Shown here: positions 1 to 13,165 of the stretch, in pieces | Numbering within the stretch: position 1 is the stretch's first letter | Layout: every line of letters begins with the position of its first letter | From: Lithospermum erythrorhizon | Taxonomy: Eukaryota > Streptophyta > Magnoliopsida > Boraginales > Boraginaceae | NCBI GenBank assembly: GCA_019722365.1 | Contig: JADFUC010000463.1 | Span: forward strand, 1 to 64,000 | DNA length: 64,000 bases | Direction: 5' to 3' | Translations under genes and position numbers: made by a program | The notes under the pieces: model-generated | What the model saw: the letters and a program-made list of their open reading frames with translations, nothing else | The model's database searches: none | What the model was told of the DNA's origin: nothing

Positions 1-2520
1 TCAGTATGCTTCGTTCAGTTACGTATTGCTGACTTAAATCCAAGCGGCAACAACTGCGACATCTTGAATCCGGTTATAATAGTAGGTTGTCGACCAATTA
101 TGTAAAACTACATAACTCTTTATTATTAGTTAGCGTCTTATCTGAATCTTCTGCGACTTTTATATCCAAATGAGCGGTTAAGCATGCAATTAAACCAAAA
201 ATTACTTGGAATGATCATCGAAAGCCCTTGGCGTTAGTAGAAATCAACTGACAGATCCATTGTCATATATAAGTGCAAAGCGTAACTTTTGCCGTGTAGT
301 GTGTCCGAATAATGCGGCCAGGTTTCCTGACTTTAAAATTGGAACGTCGTTGCTTAAATTTTAAATTGGTGAGATTATTATTACTTTGCTTTTATTTTTA
401 CCATGCGGTTGTAGCACGTAATCAAGCATATGTACAACGAAAAATAAAACAAATGTCGCATTCAGTATGATATGACCACAGGCACATTACATTTTGAAGC
501 AGCCCAACATTGACACATTACGATTTCTTGTCTTAAAGGCACGGAATCTCGCTGGCTCGTCTTGAATTACAATTCAAATACACTAATCAACTTAGATAGC
601 ATGCGAGCTTGTGGAAAACAGAAAACTAAAATAAAATAAAATAATACTGACTGTCAAATTAGATTTCTGTGTCTGATGCCTTGAGGCCAGGAGAAAAACC
701 ACAGTGTATCGATACACTCGTTCCGTTCCATAACAATATATATGGGCAAAATATTAAAACAAATAAATGCCTTAATATCACATATATTAAATGAAATGAA
801 AAATAATTGTGTTCGTAGTGGTAATTAATTACCATTATATTTATAATTAATTATCAATTAATATAGAATTTAAATTCAAATATATTCACACATGATTAAT
901 GATAATTATTGATAATTATCAACCTCATAAATTATGGAATAATTACTTACAAATGATGCTCAAAATTTAAAATTTAAAAGTTATCATGAAAATATTTTCA
1001 AAATTATCAATTAATGAAATAATTGAAGGAAATATAAATCAAATTTAATTAAATTCAAGATATATATTCGATAAATCTTAATGACAAAATTTATGGTTTA
1101 ACATTTAAAACGAAATTAATAATTACGATAAATTTTAAAACCAAAATAATTACAAAAATGCATTTAGGATTTTCGAAAGCGGACGACGAACTTCAACGAC
1201 CAAAACGCCCGACCTCAGGCCACGCTTACGAATGACACTCGCCGGAGATGGGGCGGTTTGGTCGTTGGTTAAGTGCGTCCATTTTTTATTATTTTTGGTT
1301 TTAAAATTATTAATGAATATTAATTTCGATTTCATGTTAAATCGCAAATTTTGTCATTAAAACAATTAGTGCTATATCTTGAATAACATCAATGGGTTAT
1401 ATTCCACTATAATTTTCATTAATTAATTTTAATATGTTCGTGGTGACTTTAAATTTTAATTTTGGAGTTGATGCTGTATTAGTATTAAGTAGTTAGTGAT
1501 AATTATTGTAATGATTATCATTAAGCACATGTGAATATATTTAAATTCAAGATTTACATTGGTCAATAATTAATTAACAAATAATGGGTAATTAATAGTC
1601 GATGCTCTTTATATCTCGTTTCATTTAATATATGTTTGATAGATGTATTTATTCTTTTAATATTTTGCCCATATTATGGAATGGAAAGAATGTTAGATAT
1701 GACCCGGTTTAATTTGTTTATTTCACGGTCTGCGTGCTAGAAATGTTGTAAATGACTTTGTTGAGTCGTGTTCTTTTATTCTTGTATTAGATTTACCCAG
1801 CGAGCACAACGTCTTGTCTAAGTTGGGTTAGAGTAGTGAAGGCATGTCTTCTTTGTGGTGGCGTTGAAGATAGCATGCTCAGCAAAGGCAGCTTGGAGAA
1901 CTTGTAAGTTTCGAGTCTTTGAAGAATCACAAGACTTGCAACATTAGATGTTGTTAGCATTTCAACATTAAGTGATGTAATAGTCTGGGGAGTCGTATCA
2001 CATATCTCTAAATGTGTTATTTATTTATTTTTCATGTTGTGCATGTTGGTTGAATATGTGCTATCTATTAAATGGTTAAATAAAGTTAAATAACATTAAT
2101 CTCGCAATTAAAATTTAAGCAACGTATCGAGCCAATTTTAAAGTTGTGTCGGTTGCATTATGCAGGCGCGTGACTGGCGAGGTGTTCCCGTCTTACACTG
2201 ATATGACAATGGATGCGTGTTAGTGATTTCCAAACGTTGTGAACTTCGAATGAAAACAACTATTTAGTTTGGTGGTATGTAACGATTTGTCAATCTGAAA
2301 TCGAGTAGCATCTTGTATGTATGCTAGTGATAAAGAGTTATGTGGACTATGAGCCAGTTGTGCCTGTGTATTTGAATTCAAAATGTATGCGGTGTTGAAA
2401 TACAGGCATAATAGACTTTGGTACCGGGCATATTACTTTACATAATTGGTTGATAACTGCTATTATATGATTCAAAATGTATGCGATGTTAGTTTGAGTC
2501 AGTATAGTAGATCTTGATAC
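1..2520. repeat. Large imperfect inverted repeat (about 1.2-kb arms)
   Basis: The left part read on the minus strand matches the right part read on the plus strand. Examples: 1133-1160 pairs with 1279-1306; the stretch with GGGCAAAATATTAAAA near 745 pairs with its complement near 1665; AATTTTAAAGT around 335 pairs with 2135; TTTACATAATTGGT on the minus strand near 105 pairs with 2435. Pairing continues through a GC-richer core (about 1187-1265, CAACGACCAAA against TTTGGTCGTTG), leaving only a loop of tens of bases. The left arm reaches the window edge, so the repeat may extend further. Arms differ by many substitutions and indels, so the duplication is old. I see no transposase frame. A 65-codon frame across the core is probably accidental. 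It may be a foldback-type element or two head-to-head copies of one repeat. Confidence 0.8.
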
Positions 2521-5500
2521 ACTTGTACATTTGAGAAATTTGAGTATGGGTATTATATTTACAATTCATTTTTGTAAATACGTATGGATTGTTTGAACTA
2601 TTTGTTTATTTTAAGTTGCGTATTTCCTATTATGTTTGGCATATTAAGTTTACTATTTTATTCGCATTCGTTGGGCAACTAAATCGCTGACTTTTATAAT
2701 GTGAAATAAAATAAGTTGAGAGAGAGAAATCCGAATGACTTGTTGAAATAAAGTCATTACAACGATCTCCTTGACCATTCGCAATCGGTTGTATGCTAAT
2801 AGGCGATAAAACTTTAAATCTGGCAAACATTTAAGACTTGATTGATAAATGTTGATACGTTGCATGAACTTTGGTTAGTGAACAAAGTCGCGTGATATGA
2901 TTGAAGGATAATTAATTTTTATTCAATCAAGGTGATGATGCTATGAAGACGATATGTCATATTGTCTCTTGCCGCCCAAACAAGTCTCGAATGATAAATA
3001 GTTGGATCTCTTTTATAACTCGATTGAGAAAAACTATTGAATGATCATGAATGTTGTGTCAGTACATCTCAGGACATGTGATTGGTATTTAGTTTCTTTA
3101 ACATGATGAACATGGTTCATGAATTGTGATGAAACAAAAGCTTATGGTATGTAATCAAATAAGCAAAGTTATCTATTCGGTTCTTCACGTCGGCTTGTCT
3201 GGGTTGAGTGAACATGGAGCTATAAGTTGAAGTTGATTCAAACTTCGTTATTTAGAGCTTTTAAAGCATAAAGAAGGATTTTTAAGTAACATTTAGGGAA
3301 TTGAAATAGAGATTTGATTAAATCTCATATCTCAAATAATTTTGTTGTCAAAGGCTGGCAATGTCTTGGGCAGGGCTATCGATTAATAGAACACTGGTTT
3401 GACTCGCGTAGTTTAATCACATGGATATAAGGCCAAGTATAAAATATAGTGGAAGATAAGATCTGAAAGTTATCATTTCTTGTGTAATGATGAAACAGCT
3501 ACGTTATAAGAAGCCTTGATATTAAATCCTCCATGAAGATAATTGGGATTCTAAACTATTTTAACTTTGCAGCACATAAGAGTAAAGAGAATGTCATGTT
3601 TGACTTACACGTTTCCATGTCGGTGATTAAAGAAACATTACTCTACTCTTCTTTAAAATAGCGCCATGAACATGGCTTGATTGGTAGCACTTATGGATGT
3701 GGCTGACAGACTTGAGTATAATCTTGAAAGATGAACTAAAGTCAACTTTTCTTAGACTTAGTGGGAGGTTCATTTAGTCTAAATTAAGTTTGTATGATTA
3801 CGTACAAGTTAATTGAATTTAGTCATTGAATGATACATCAGAGTTGATAAGGGTATGGAAAGGACCATATGAATATTATCAAGTTCTGAGTCAGAAGTAA
3901 AATCGATATAAGTAGTATATCATCCGAAGAATGAGACATCATTCTAATCTTAAAACGTACTTGTTAAGATACGTAATTAAGGAATTGTGTTTAATGAAGT
4001 TAAAACACAGATGGATGAATCTTTCAATTTCATATACCAGAATAATTTAAATTCCCCTGACCTTAGATGTGTGGGTAGTTGAGTGTCTAGTAAAGGATTG
4101 TGTTTAACGTGTTGAAACACAAGAATGAAATAATTTCACATGTTAAGGTTCTTCACGCACCTTTAAATTAATTTATTCATATTATTGTGAGGCAAACTTC
4201 AGAGTTGTGTTTGATAAATAACTTTAAACGTCTCGTATAGGATAAGTTATTATTATGTCATTGTGGAGCATAATTTAACTTAGATCGAAGTTGATATGAA
4301 GTCATTTTGTACATAACCGAGAGGGTATTTCAAATCATTTATAGTGTTGCAATTTATTGTACATATAAGTCTTCGTTATGAAGTTCAAATAGTGGAAATA
4401 AATATGACGAATGCATTCAAGTGAGCAAATAGGAGATACCCGATCCGATATTATTAGAACCGCCCGGTTATATCGAGGAGTATCCACTCTTGATCGTTTA
4501 AAAGGAAATTTAAATGCGGTGATACAGTGTGACATGGTCAAATAATACTCGGATAAATAACGAGGTCGTTTAAATGAAATAAGATGTGAATAAATGGGTT
4601 GAGTATAAGCTACATTTTATCTTAGGATGGTGATTCATCGAGTAAGAGCCATTCTATATTACTTTACGGATGGTGAATCGTGAAGTAATAAATTTATTCT
4701 CATTAAATGAAAGCGTCGGTCATGAATGGCGTTTAATAAATACGTTGGGTTGAGAAACGAGATTAAACATATTCGTTGGTTATTTGTGCTTTCATGTTAT
4801 TCAAAACTCTCTAATTGCTATTTCACAAGTTGTAACGTGGTCTAAACAAGTTATCAAGAATGTTCCTAAATAATGATCGGCGATGATACTTGACATTGTT
4901 ATTGGAACTCAGCATCTGGCGAGAATGTAAAGAAAGTTTCTATTTATTAGAATCTAAAGTTGTAAACTTAAGATTGAGTATAATGGAGTTCTTCCACTTT
5001 GATCTTGATGAAAATCAATAAGAATCAAGTGATGAAGAACGAGTTCCTTAAAGGTTAGTGGGATGTCTTGCATAAATAAAGTTTATACACTAAATGTTGA
5101 AGAAATCTTCCCTCTGACACTTATAAGGTATAATGTGATTAGATTCTTGTACATTTGTGAACTTGACTACGTATATGTGGCCAGCGTACTATGATCGGTC
5201 ACATTATATATATGTCGAACTGCGTGAAATTTTTCTTGTTAAGTTTAAGATTTCATGAGGCAAGGTGATTCAAATGCATAATAGATTAAGTTCTATAAAT
5301 GAAGCAATTCTCTTATTGACAAAGCGACTCTTGCATTAGAGGTCTAATCCCGCTATTAAAGGACCTCGCATTAATAAAGTGGTTGAAGTTTATTACATAG
5401 TAATATGATTCACCGTATGCGCGTTAAGGTCAATGTTGTGTGCATGGCTATGGCGTAACATGATTCCGTGATTGGAATTGTGAGTTTTATTAAAGGTATT

Positions 5501-7560
5501 CAGCGGTTGAGATACGGCAGTAGTAGCTTTAAAGAGAATAGAGAATAGCTATAGTTACATGGAATGGATCAGTTGTTGGTCTTCACTTATGCTTGAATAT
5601 GATGTGTGGCATTATGGGCCAGGTTGTACCCGTATGGAGAAGCTATTAGCGAGAATTTGATAATGGGGTAGAATTAGTATGCTCGATGGAGTAAACTAAA
5701 GAAACTTGAACCGATTATTACAACTTGACGGTCAATCTGTTTTTGTTGGTAATGTTGTTAAAAGAATGTGCATTTAATAAGGCGGATGTGTTTTAACACA
5801 CTTTGAGTTATGTTGTAAACTGCAGATAGAACCAGGAAATTAAGTTTGAAACCCGTTTTGATCGTGAGTAGGTCCATGACTGTCGGGGATATCTTAATTA
5901 AATTGATGATTCCTTGGTTGAGGGCCGAGATTCGATGAATGTAAAGGCGCTTGTAAGTAGTATTTCGGTAAAGGATGTGATTGTAATCCTTATCCTCTTT
6001 CTTTTCTATCATGAAATGATACAGAGAGTAAATGCAACAAAGTATCCATGTATGGATTTAAGCATGCATCTCGAGAGATTGAGATCTTTCCACAATGATT
6101 CAACTTGAGTTTGGTTTTCCACGAAGCTTAATGAAGGAAGTGAACATGGCAAAGGATTAGGTGGGAATTGAATTCGTTCACTTTACGGAATAAGTTAAGT
6201 AATCGAATTAAAACAAAGTTCTGTTTTAAATACGATTGTTGACTTCTGACTTCATGAATCGTGATTCATTCATAGTTACCCATTATTTATTTCTACCGTT
6301 GAAATATATAATATACGTATCTTGTATCCCTCGATGAGTGAAAAGTTAAATTCTAGGTTGGTCATGCTTTACAGAGGCAACATGAATTGTTGATTACGCT
6401 CTTGACCTAGAGAGCATGGGATAACCCGAAGGCAGTGGGATCGCGTGGTTAGGGAAGACTGGCGTCGAATGACTAACGTGGTGTTTTGATTAGTGATCAG
6501 AGATTGATCAGGTTTGCACAGAGGACTAGATGACCGTGGGTGCCGGTGCAGTGTGAATGGGGGTAGGCGTAGTAGAAGCAGATTCATAAGAAGATATGTA
6601 TATACGTGTCCTATGATATTTGTTTAGAATTTAGGTTCGACAATTCTTAGACCTCACGATATATAACTATACGTGTTATATAAAATACATGCTGACTATG
6701 ACCAAGCGTCTTAGCGGGGATTATAGCGGCGTATGTTGGGTCGCGATTGATATAACGATAGATGTTGATATATTGGGAGGGACTATCAGTCCCTTGATAT
6801 CTGAAAGATCTCGGGCCTCACCGCGCGGTTAGTGCTTGATTGGTTTATGGGGCGCCACCAATGTGTCGAGTTAATTACTCGAGTAAAGAAAGTTGGCCAG
6901 GTGTTTAATGGCCAGGCTTAACATGGTTAGCTTCTGACTAGAAATGGCGAGATAAGGGAATTGTGTTAATCGTCGAGGGCAAGTGGGGTGTTGGAAATCA
7001 ATGAGAATTGATTCACTTTATTATGTCAGATTGCGACAATTGTGTATCAATTCGTTTACCGGGTTGGTTAAATGTGATTCTTTGGAACTTAGTGTTCCCA
7101 CTTTAGTAATTGTATATTACTAGTTTGGGTTCTGTGATAATTTAAGGGATTTATGAGCGATTGCTAAATCTTACTCGTTGTCGTTATAATAATAATAATT
7201 GGTCAATTATTATTGTTATACAACTTACTATTATTTGAACTGAAAGGTCCACTTATGCTTGTCTGATGACGTTGGATTATATTTCATGTATGAAATTAAA
7301 CTACATTCTTCAAGTGAGAGTTGATTGTAATCAATGGATATTCTCAATTGAGAATTTTACATTGATAATGTAAAAGATAAATTGGATGAACAGGAATTAA
7401 TTAATTAGTCAATTGAATTAATTCGATAGTTAGTTGAGCTTGTTGGTAACTTGTTAGTTACTATTTACAACTTGTTAGTGTTTGATTTTACTTAACGGTT
7501 TAATTAAATTTGAATTACATTTCGTTGGTATTCGGTTGGGCTTTTAGGTTTGACACATAT
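2521..7560. other. Decayed repeat-like DNA, no supportable gene
   Basis: All frames are broken by stops at high density; the longest are about 60-85 codons without recognisable motifs. Base composition and the lack of any splice-linked coding blocks suggest old transposon sequence, but I could not identify reverse transcriptase, integrase or transposase motifs. A short perfect-looking hairpin of AATAATTG/CAATTATT type lies near 7183-7220. I cannot assign a superfamily. Confidence 0.5.
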
Positions 7561-10500
7561 AAGCTAAACATTGGGTTTTTCAACACAAGTTTTCATGAAA
7601 TGAAAAAAACAAAGAAGCTCCTCGTTTCTCCTCCGTATGGCCGAAAATATCAAGGGAAGAATTGAAAATTCTTACCGATTTCATCAATCGATCATTGTTA
7701 CATCGAAGCACTTAAGTGTAAGTTCAGCCTCTCACGGTGTGCAACCAACTAAATGGCTACATTTGAAGTGCTCAAATTCCAGAATTCAAATGAGGCTTTG
7801 TGAAAGAATGTGTTGATGAAACTCATTGGCATCCTTTGTAAGTGCCATTTAATTCCTGGTGGTAATTATGTGTTTTAGATTAATTTATATCATTTTGAGA
7901 TTAGGGATGTATGAATTTGGTGTTTATCACATATGAAATTCATACTAGATTCTAAGTTCGAACACCGTACATGACGCCAAAATAAAATAAACCATAATTG
8001 TTTCAAAGTACATAATAACATAAACAAAACACGTTCACTACGTGTGTTTTTCTTGGTCGTCAGTGGTGGCGGCGGTGGTGGTCTTGGATACCCCTGCGTC
8101 ATCGACACCGTATCCTCTTTGCTTGGCGGTAAGGTGATCGATCCCAGACCACACTTTGATGATATACGCCTACATGCCCTTGATCTCGGTAAACATTTTG
8201 CTTTCAAATGCCGGTGTTTAGCGTCTCAATAAGCTTCGATCGGATGTTCCATAGGAGGCCTGCTTACGTCGATACACCCAATGGTTGTGGATAGGTTAGT
8301 GGCTCCCATTCTTTGAGTGTCCGTCCTAATGGCGGCGTTAGGTGGGCCAACACAGTGCTTCGCGTCATCCTCATGAGCTCAGGTGCTCGAGAACTTCCCT
8401 TAGAGCATGGCATACTCCAATGCTCCTGACCACAGGCTGACTTTCTTATTTGTTTTCGATCATGCTTTCCCGCTTATATTGTACCATTTGTTGACCTTCA
8501 TGAATTGGAATATTTTGGACATTAACTGACGCTGATGATAAATGCCATATTGATGCGGGAGTTTATTCTTTAATTGCTCATATGTTCTATCATCGTATCA
8601 CATTAAATTAACGAAACACCGCTATGAAGTCAGCGTGACAAAGCGTGTATAAAGTAAGCTACGGCCTTATTGAGTGGGCGAAAGGACTTATGAGCGACCT
8701 TCAAGCAATCTTTTGAAGGCCGTTCAAATTATACTATCTACATATGAGATTTCTTAGCCACTACGACCATTGTTAAGTCGCCGCGCAATCTTGCACAATC
8801 AGCCGGATCTTTTGCGCGCCTGCTCCTACGTGTCATAGTATCATACTACTCGTACAATCTCACAGCTAAATCTTTGTTAAAGTAAAACTACCACGAACAC
8901 CGTGTAACATTATAATCTTGTAACCGTACTGCCCCGTCAATTAACAACCTTAAAAGCGAATTATGAAATTGTTCGACTATGTGAGGTACCCAGTCTTGTG
9001 AAATTTTAATTATAAATAAGTTTGGTATTTGATAATAAATTAGCTTGAAATATTTGCAGATTTTCCATATTTCCGGCTTGATCAATGTCTGATCCGCTCT
9101 TTACATTTTGGGGTTTATAATTGTGCCCATGTGGGACTGGTTCCGGACGGTGGTGGTGATGAGTGACGGTGGAGGGTTGTTCGGTTTTCTTTCTCGTTCC
9201 ACAGTTCTTGACCTCTTCGTCTGGCACTGCTCTCTTTCAACTCTTCTTGGTCCCATTTTTCAAATTGAAGCGATTGGGTAATAATTGAATGTGATTATTA
9301 ATACTAATTTGGACAAATTGAGTAAATGAATATGTTAGATATATAATAGTTGGAGAGATTTGATTGGATTGAGATTTTGGTTTTGGAAGTTTGAAATTTA
9401 GAAGTGTGTTATGAATTCATTTTGGAGACCACTATTAAGTGCGCCTAAATTAACGTGTACGCCCTAATTAAAGTGTACATGTTTATCGCGAAAGTATCTT
9501 GTCTTCCCGTAGCCGAACCATATCCTTAACCAACATATTGGTTTCATGATGGCATTAAATGTCATTGAGTGCTTCTGCGTTCGAGAGCTAAATGAATATT
9601 AGGACTATATGACTAGAAAACTTTTGTATAATCTTTTAAGCGGGGCTAAAATCTAACCAATTCATAACGATACTTCAATTTTCATATTTCAGCAATTATA
9701 ATATGGATCGTTAGAGACATACATGGAATAAAATTTAGAAACTTCTTAACTTTGCTAAACATGTACACGCATTACTAGGAGATCATAAGTAGAATTCGTC
9801 TAGTATCGACATCCATGATTAATTTTTAAACTTTTGATACATCTTGACTATTTTTTTTTATATGCATGTTTAAATACCGCGCCTCCCGTGATAATCAAAT
9901 GAACCTTTCTAATAGGTTGAATAAATTCATCATAAACAGCCTTAATTCTATCATTATGACTAATTGAAATGCGTGGCATGAAGCATCTAACATGAAAGAG
10001 TTCATTATAATCCAGGTTTACATTCAGATTTTTAAGTGTGTCGATATACCATTGTTTAGATAGATTATCAAAGTAAATAGAAGCAATTTTATTCAAACAT
10101 TATATTCTTGAGCACATTTAAGTGATACCGAAATTTGTCGTTGTTATGCTTAGCAATTGACGAAATATATAGTCTTAACTGTAAACCCAATCTATGTCAA
10201 TCTAATGACATGCTTAGTGCTCTCGAAAATCATCGAGCACCGATATCGCTCGTCAAACAAACTTTCCAAGGCAAAGTGATGTCATCTTACCTATAAGTTC
10301 TTTTGATCTTTAAAATATTTGAAGCGATACTACGCATAGTAGAGCGAGGATCTGATAGACTTTCCGAGGGTTAATAGCCTTTTGAATCGATGAATAGCCA
10401 TCCATCACAAAAATTAAAAGACAATTACTACCAATTACAAATTTCATTGACTCCATTTTATAAAAAAATCATTAAAACTAAAATTTTCAAAGGTTTGAGT

Positions 10501-11029
10501 ATTAATTGTTGGCTTGCCAGCGCCTTGTGCCACGGGCTCTTATCCTTAGTTATTTGATGTTTGTTATTTAAATTAATACACCCAAATGACGGTCTGCCCC
10601 CTCCGTTTTCCATACCAATTTCATCTTCTGATATGCACAAATTGCCTTTTGTTTCGCTCGATCGCCCGTCAAAGTGGTTCGAACCCATGAACTTTTTCTC
10701 ATTATTACTCGTATTAACACTAGATTGAGAATTAATTACGGGTAGGGACTCGTAAGTACATCATCTTCTAAATTAACAAGATTATTTGAATTGGTAGCTA
10801 ATTGGTGGTTAGGGGCCGTTATGGAAATGTAAAACAACAAGTATAGTAACTGGAAATTGGTATTTGGTATGATGAGAATACTTATGATTATAAAAAGAAA
10901 TTATTTAATTTCTATCAGAATGTATGAATATACAAAAATTGTTTGATTGTGTTTAGATTAACTAGGATTTGTGAAAACGAGTTTGTGGTCGCCACTTATT
11001 TATAGAGGTCGATAATGGTGAATGTCGAA
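7561..11029. other. Gene-poor stretch with unassigned small frames
   Basis: No gene could be supported. 8040-8480 is richer in GC than its surroundings and has medium frames on both strands; the minus-strand frame at 7890-8207 contains a run of prolines that is simply the complement of a GGTGGT-type repeat. The minus-strand frame at 9848-10096 (82 codons) is the most protein-like, with mixed composition, but I do not recognise it. The minus-strand frame at 10458-10688 is also unrecognised. Confidence 0.4.
9848..10096 (-). CDS. Unrecognised 82-codon frame, possible gene fragment
   Basis: An open frame from Met to stop with balanced amino-acid composition, ending in a lysine-rich tail. It lies alone in decayed DNA, with no neighbouring exon that I could link to it by splice motifs. 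I do not recognise a family. It could be a fragment of a captured gene or transposon protein, or chance. Low confidence that it is expressed. Confidence 0.15.
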   Translation of the reverse strand: MNKIASIYFDNLSKQWYIDTLKNLNVNLDYNELFHVRCFMPRISISHNDRIKAVYDEFIQPIRKVHLIITGGAVFKHAYKKK

Positions 11030-11285
11030 CTCGCCGCGAGAATAAGCGTTCTGCTTGTCGGTATAAGCGTGGTAGCGTTTGATCTTATGAGATATATAAA
11101 GCATGTCGTTTAGAATAAGCGTTACCGTTGATCGAGGCGTAATGTTTATTCATATCTTGGCGTTATCTTATGCGGCGTTGAAAATATAGCCCGTTTGAAG
11201 AGATCAAAGCGTTACCGCGTTTGATCGGACGTAATAACGTTGTTGTAATTTTAGCGTATTCGGCGTGGTAGCGTCCCAAATTTAT
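11030..11285. repeat. Cluster of short AAGCGTT / GGTAGCGT motifs
   Basis: Within about 250 bases the sequence repeatedly shows variants of AATAAGCGTT, AAGCGTTACC and GTGGTAGCGT, several followed by TTGATC, in both orientations (for example TAGCGTTTGATC near 11085 and AGATCAAAGCGTTACC near 11200). The block is much richer in GC than its flanks. Such dense short motifs resemble the subterminal repeats of plant DNA transposons (CACTA, hAT or Mutator types), where transposase binds. I did not find matching terminal inverted repeats or a target-site duplication, so the class is open. Confidence 0.45.
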
Positions 11286-13165
11286 TCTGGCAATGCAAAG
11301 CTGCCGAGCGAGGGCAGGCGAGACAGCGGGCGTCTTGGTTTAGCGGTAGGTCAGGCCAGGTAGGTAGGGGCACTTGAACCCGGGCCGGAGGTCGTTCGGT
11401 CGGCTCATCTGAGACAAGCCGGCCCCCTTGACACGTCTAGTCCAAATCTTCTGATTAGACCATGTGCTTTAGGCCGGGTCCAATTGTGTAGAGGGAACAT
11501 GTTTGACTGTTTGTCAACAATGGCAAAAGGGTGAATAAATGATGATAACGTGCTTCCGTCTTACAATATTTTCACACGAGAAGAGAAGTCATGGAGGAAG
11601 ATGTTGATAATTGATTCTTAATAATGAGAAGTCATGAGGGAACATGTTTGACTGTTTATATATGAGTGTCACATATTGAAAATAATGAGAGAATTTATTA
11701 TATAATTTATAAATCATAAAATTATTCTATTTAATATCAATTTTGATTTTAAGTAGGTGATTCATTAGACTTATGAAATAAGTTCTATCTTCTTTTGTGA
11801 ATATAGTTCAAATTCGTTTCGTAAATTTCCAAAAAATATAAAACTGTTATAATTTAAACTTAAATATGAAGGTCCGTAAAAAAAAATTATCTTTTATACT
11901 TACATATTTATATATAAGCAATTATAACCTTCAATATTATAATAAGATTCTGACCGATTTACCTTATAAATAAATATCATTGAATTATGTTAGATTACAT
12001 GTAATAAATTGTGTCATGACCAATGGGCATAATAATTCTAAGCTTACGATTTTGAAATAAACAAAATCATTATTCACTATCATGGAATTATGTTTGAACT
12101 ATCATGTGTAGAACTAAATATATGTCATAACTTCATAATCAAGCTGGTCGCCTAATATCGCACGTCAACTAGTGATACAATTAACAATTCTTATAAATTT
12201 GGGATCCTAGATTGATATTTTATTAGTCAAACAACATTTTAAGGTTTAACCATATATATATATTTGAAAATTGAATTCACATTTTCAAATAATCTCCTTA
12301 ATTTAGTTCAATGTACGAAACCCCAATCGATCGTATTCTCCTCTACTTTGTTCTAACTTTACTTTCCTTAATGCATATGGACCAATAGGAAAATTAACAT
12401 AATCAATCACATGTCATTTCGTATCGCGGAATTGTATAACGTGTGTGGTAATGGCGTGTGTTCTTTTAATATCTGATTCAGCCAAAATTCAGGGATCAAT
12501 TACATTAACTATTCTGTAAATTAATAACGTATCAGGTGTTTGGTATAGAAAATGAGGCCAATTGATCTACATGCTTTAGAAAATTAAACGTTAGTGTTAT
12601 CTTTCTTAAAATCTTTATTTTTACAAATATATATCTTACATGTTATTCATCCTCCATGTCTATTACGGAGTACATTTAAATAATGTGTCGAGGGATCGAT
12701 AACTTCTTCTGAATGTAATTGTCCAGAACAATCATGCGTATTGACGGGGATATTCGACCCACAGCTGTGCCCGTTCACCAAACATAAATCATCTTCTTCG
12801 TCGTCAAATGCTCACTTACCCAGCGATTAGGCTCCGTAGTAGTCTTCTCAACCAACACAACACCCTATAGGCATACCACCATTGAAAAATTTATTACCAA
12901 AATATAGGAGGCATGAGCCGCGCTTTCTAAATCCTAAATTAGATCTGATTGACATTATTGCCCCTGATCGCCCAAATTCATTATTACATTCTTCTATTTA
13001 TCATGCATCTCCATTATCCTCAAATTCATCATCTCAAACTCAAGGCTTAAATGCCATACTTGTACGAATCAATCGGTGGCGCCGCCGTTAATACAGCAGA
13101 GCAAATTGCCAGCCACCGTTGCAGTGACTCTGATTTGTACCACAATTGTCCCTTGACAATCACTT
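11286..13165. other. Intergenic AT-rich stretch
   Basis: No gene supported up to the PLAC8-like block. 11300-11470 is locally GC-rich but does not fold as a tRNA by eye. A 69-codon frame at 12882-13091 (+) and the frame that follows it lie just before the PLAC8-like exons and could be upstream gene sequence, but I do not recognise them. Confidence 0.4.

Noticed and set aside
7890..8232. Proline-rich (minus) and glycine-rich (plus) overlapping frames
   Set aside because: Both come from one GGT/GGC simple repeat; no conserved domain or splice-linked neighbour.
11300..11470. GC-rich stretch that first looked like a tRNA or structured RNA
   Set aside because: No cloverleaf with a proper anticodon arm and T-loop could be formed by eye.
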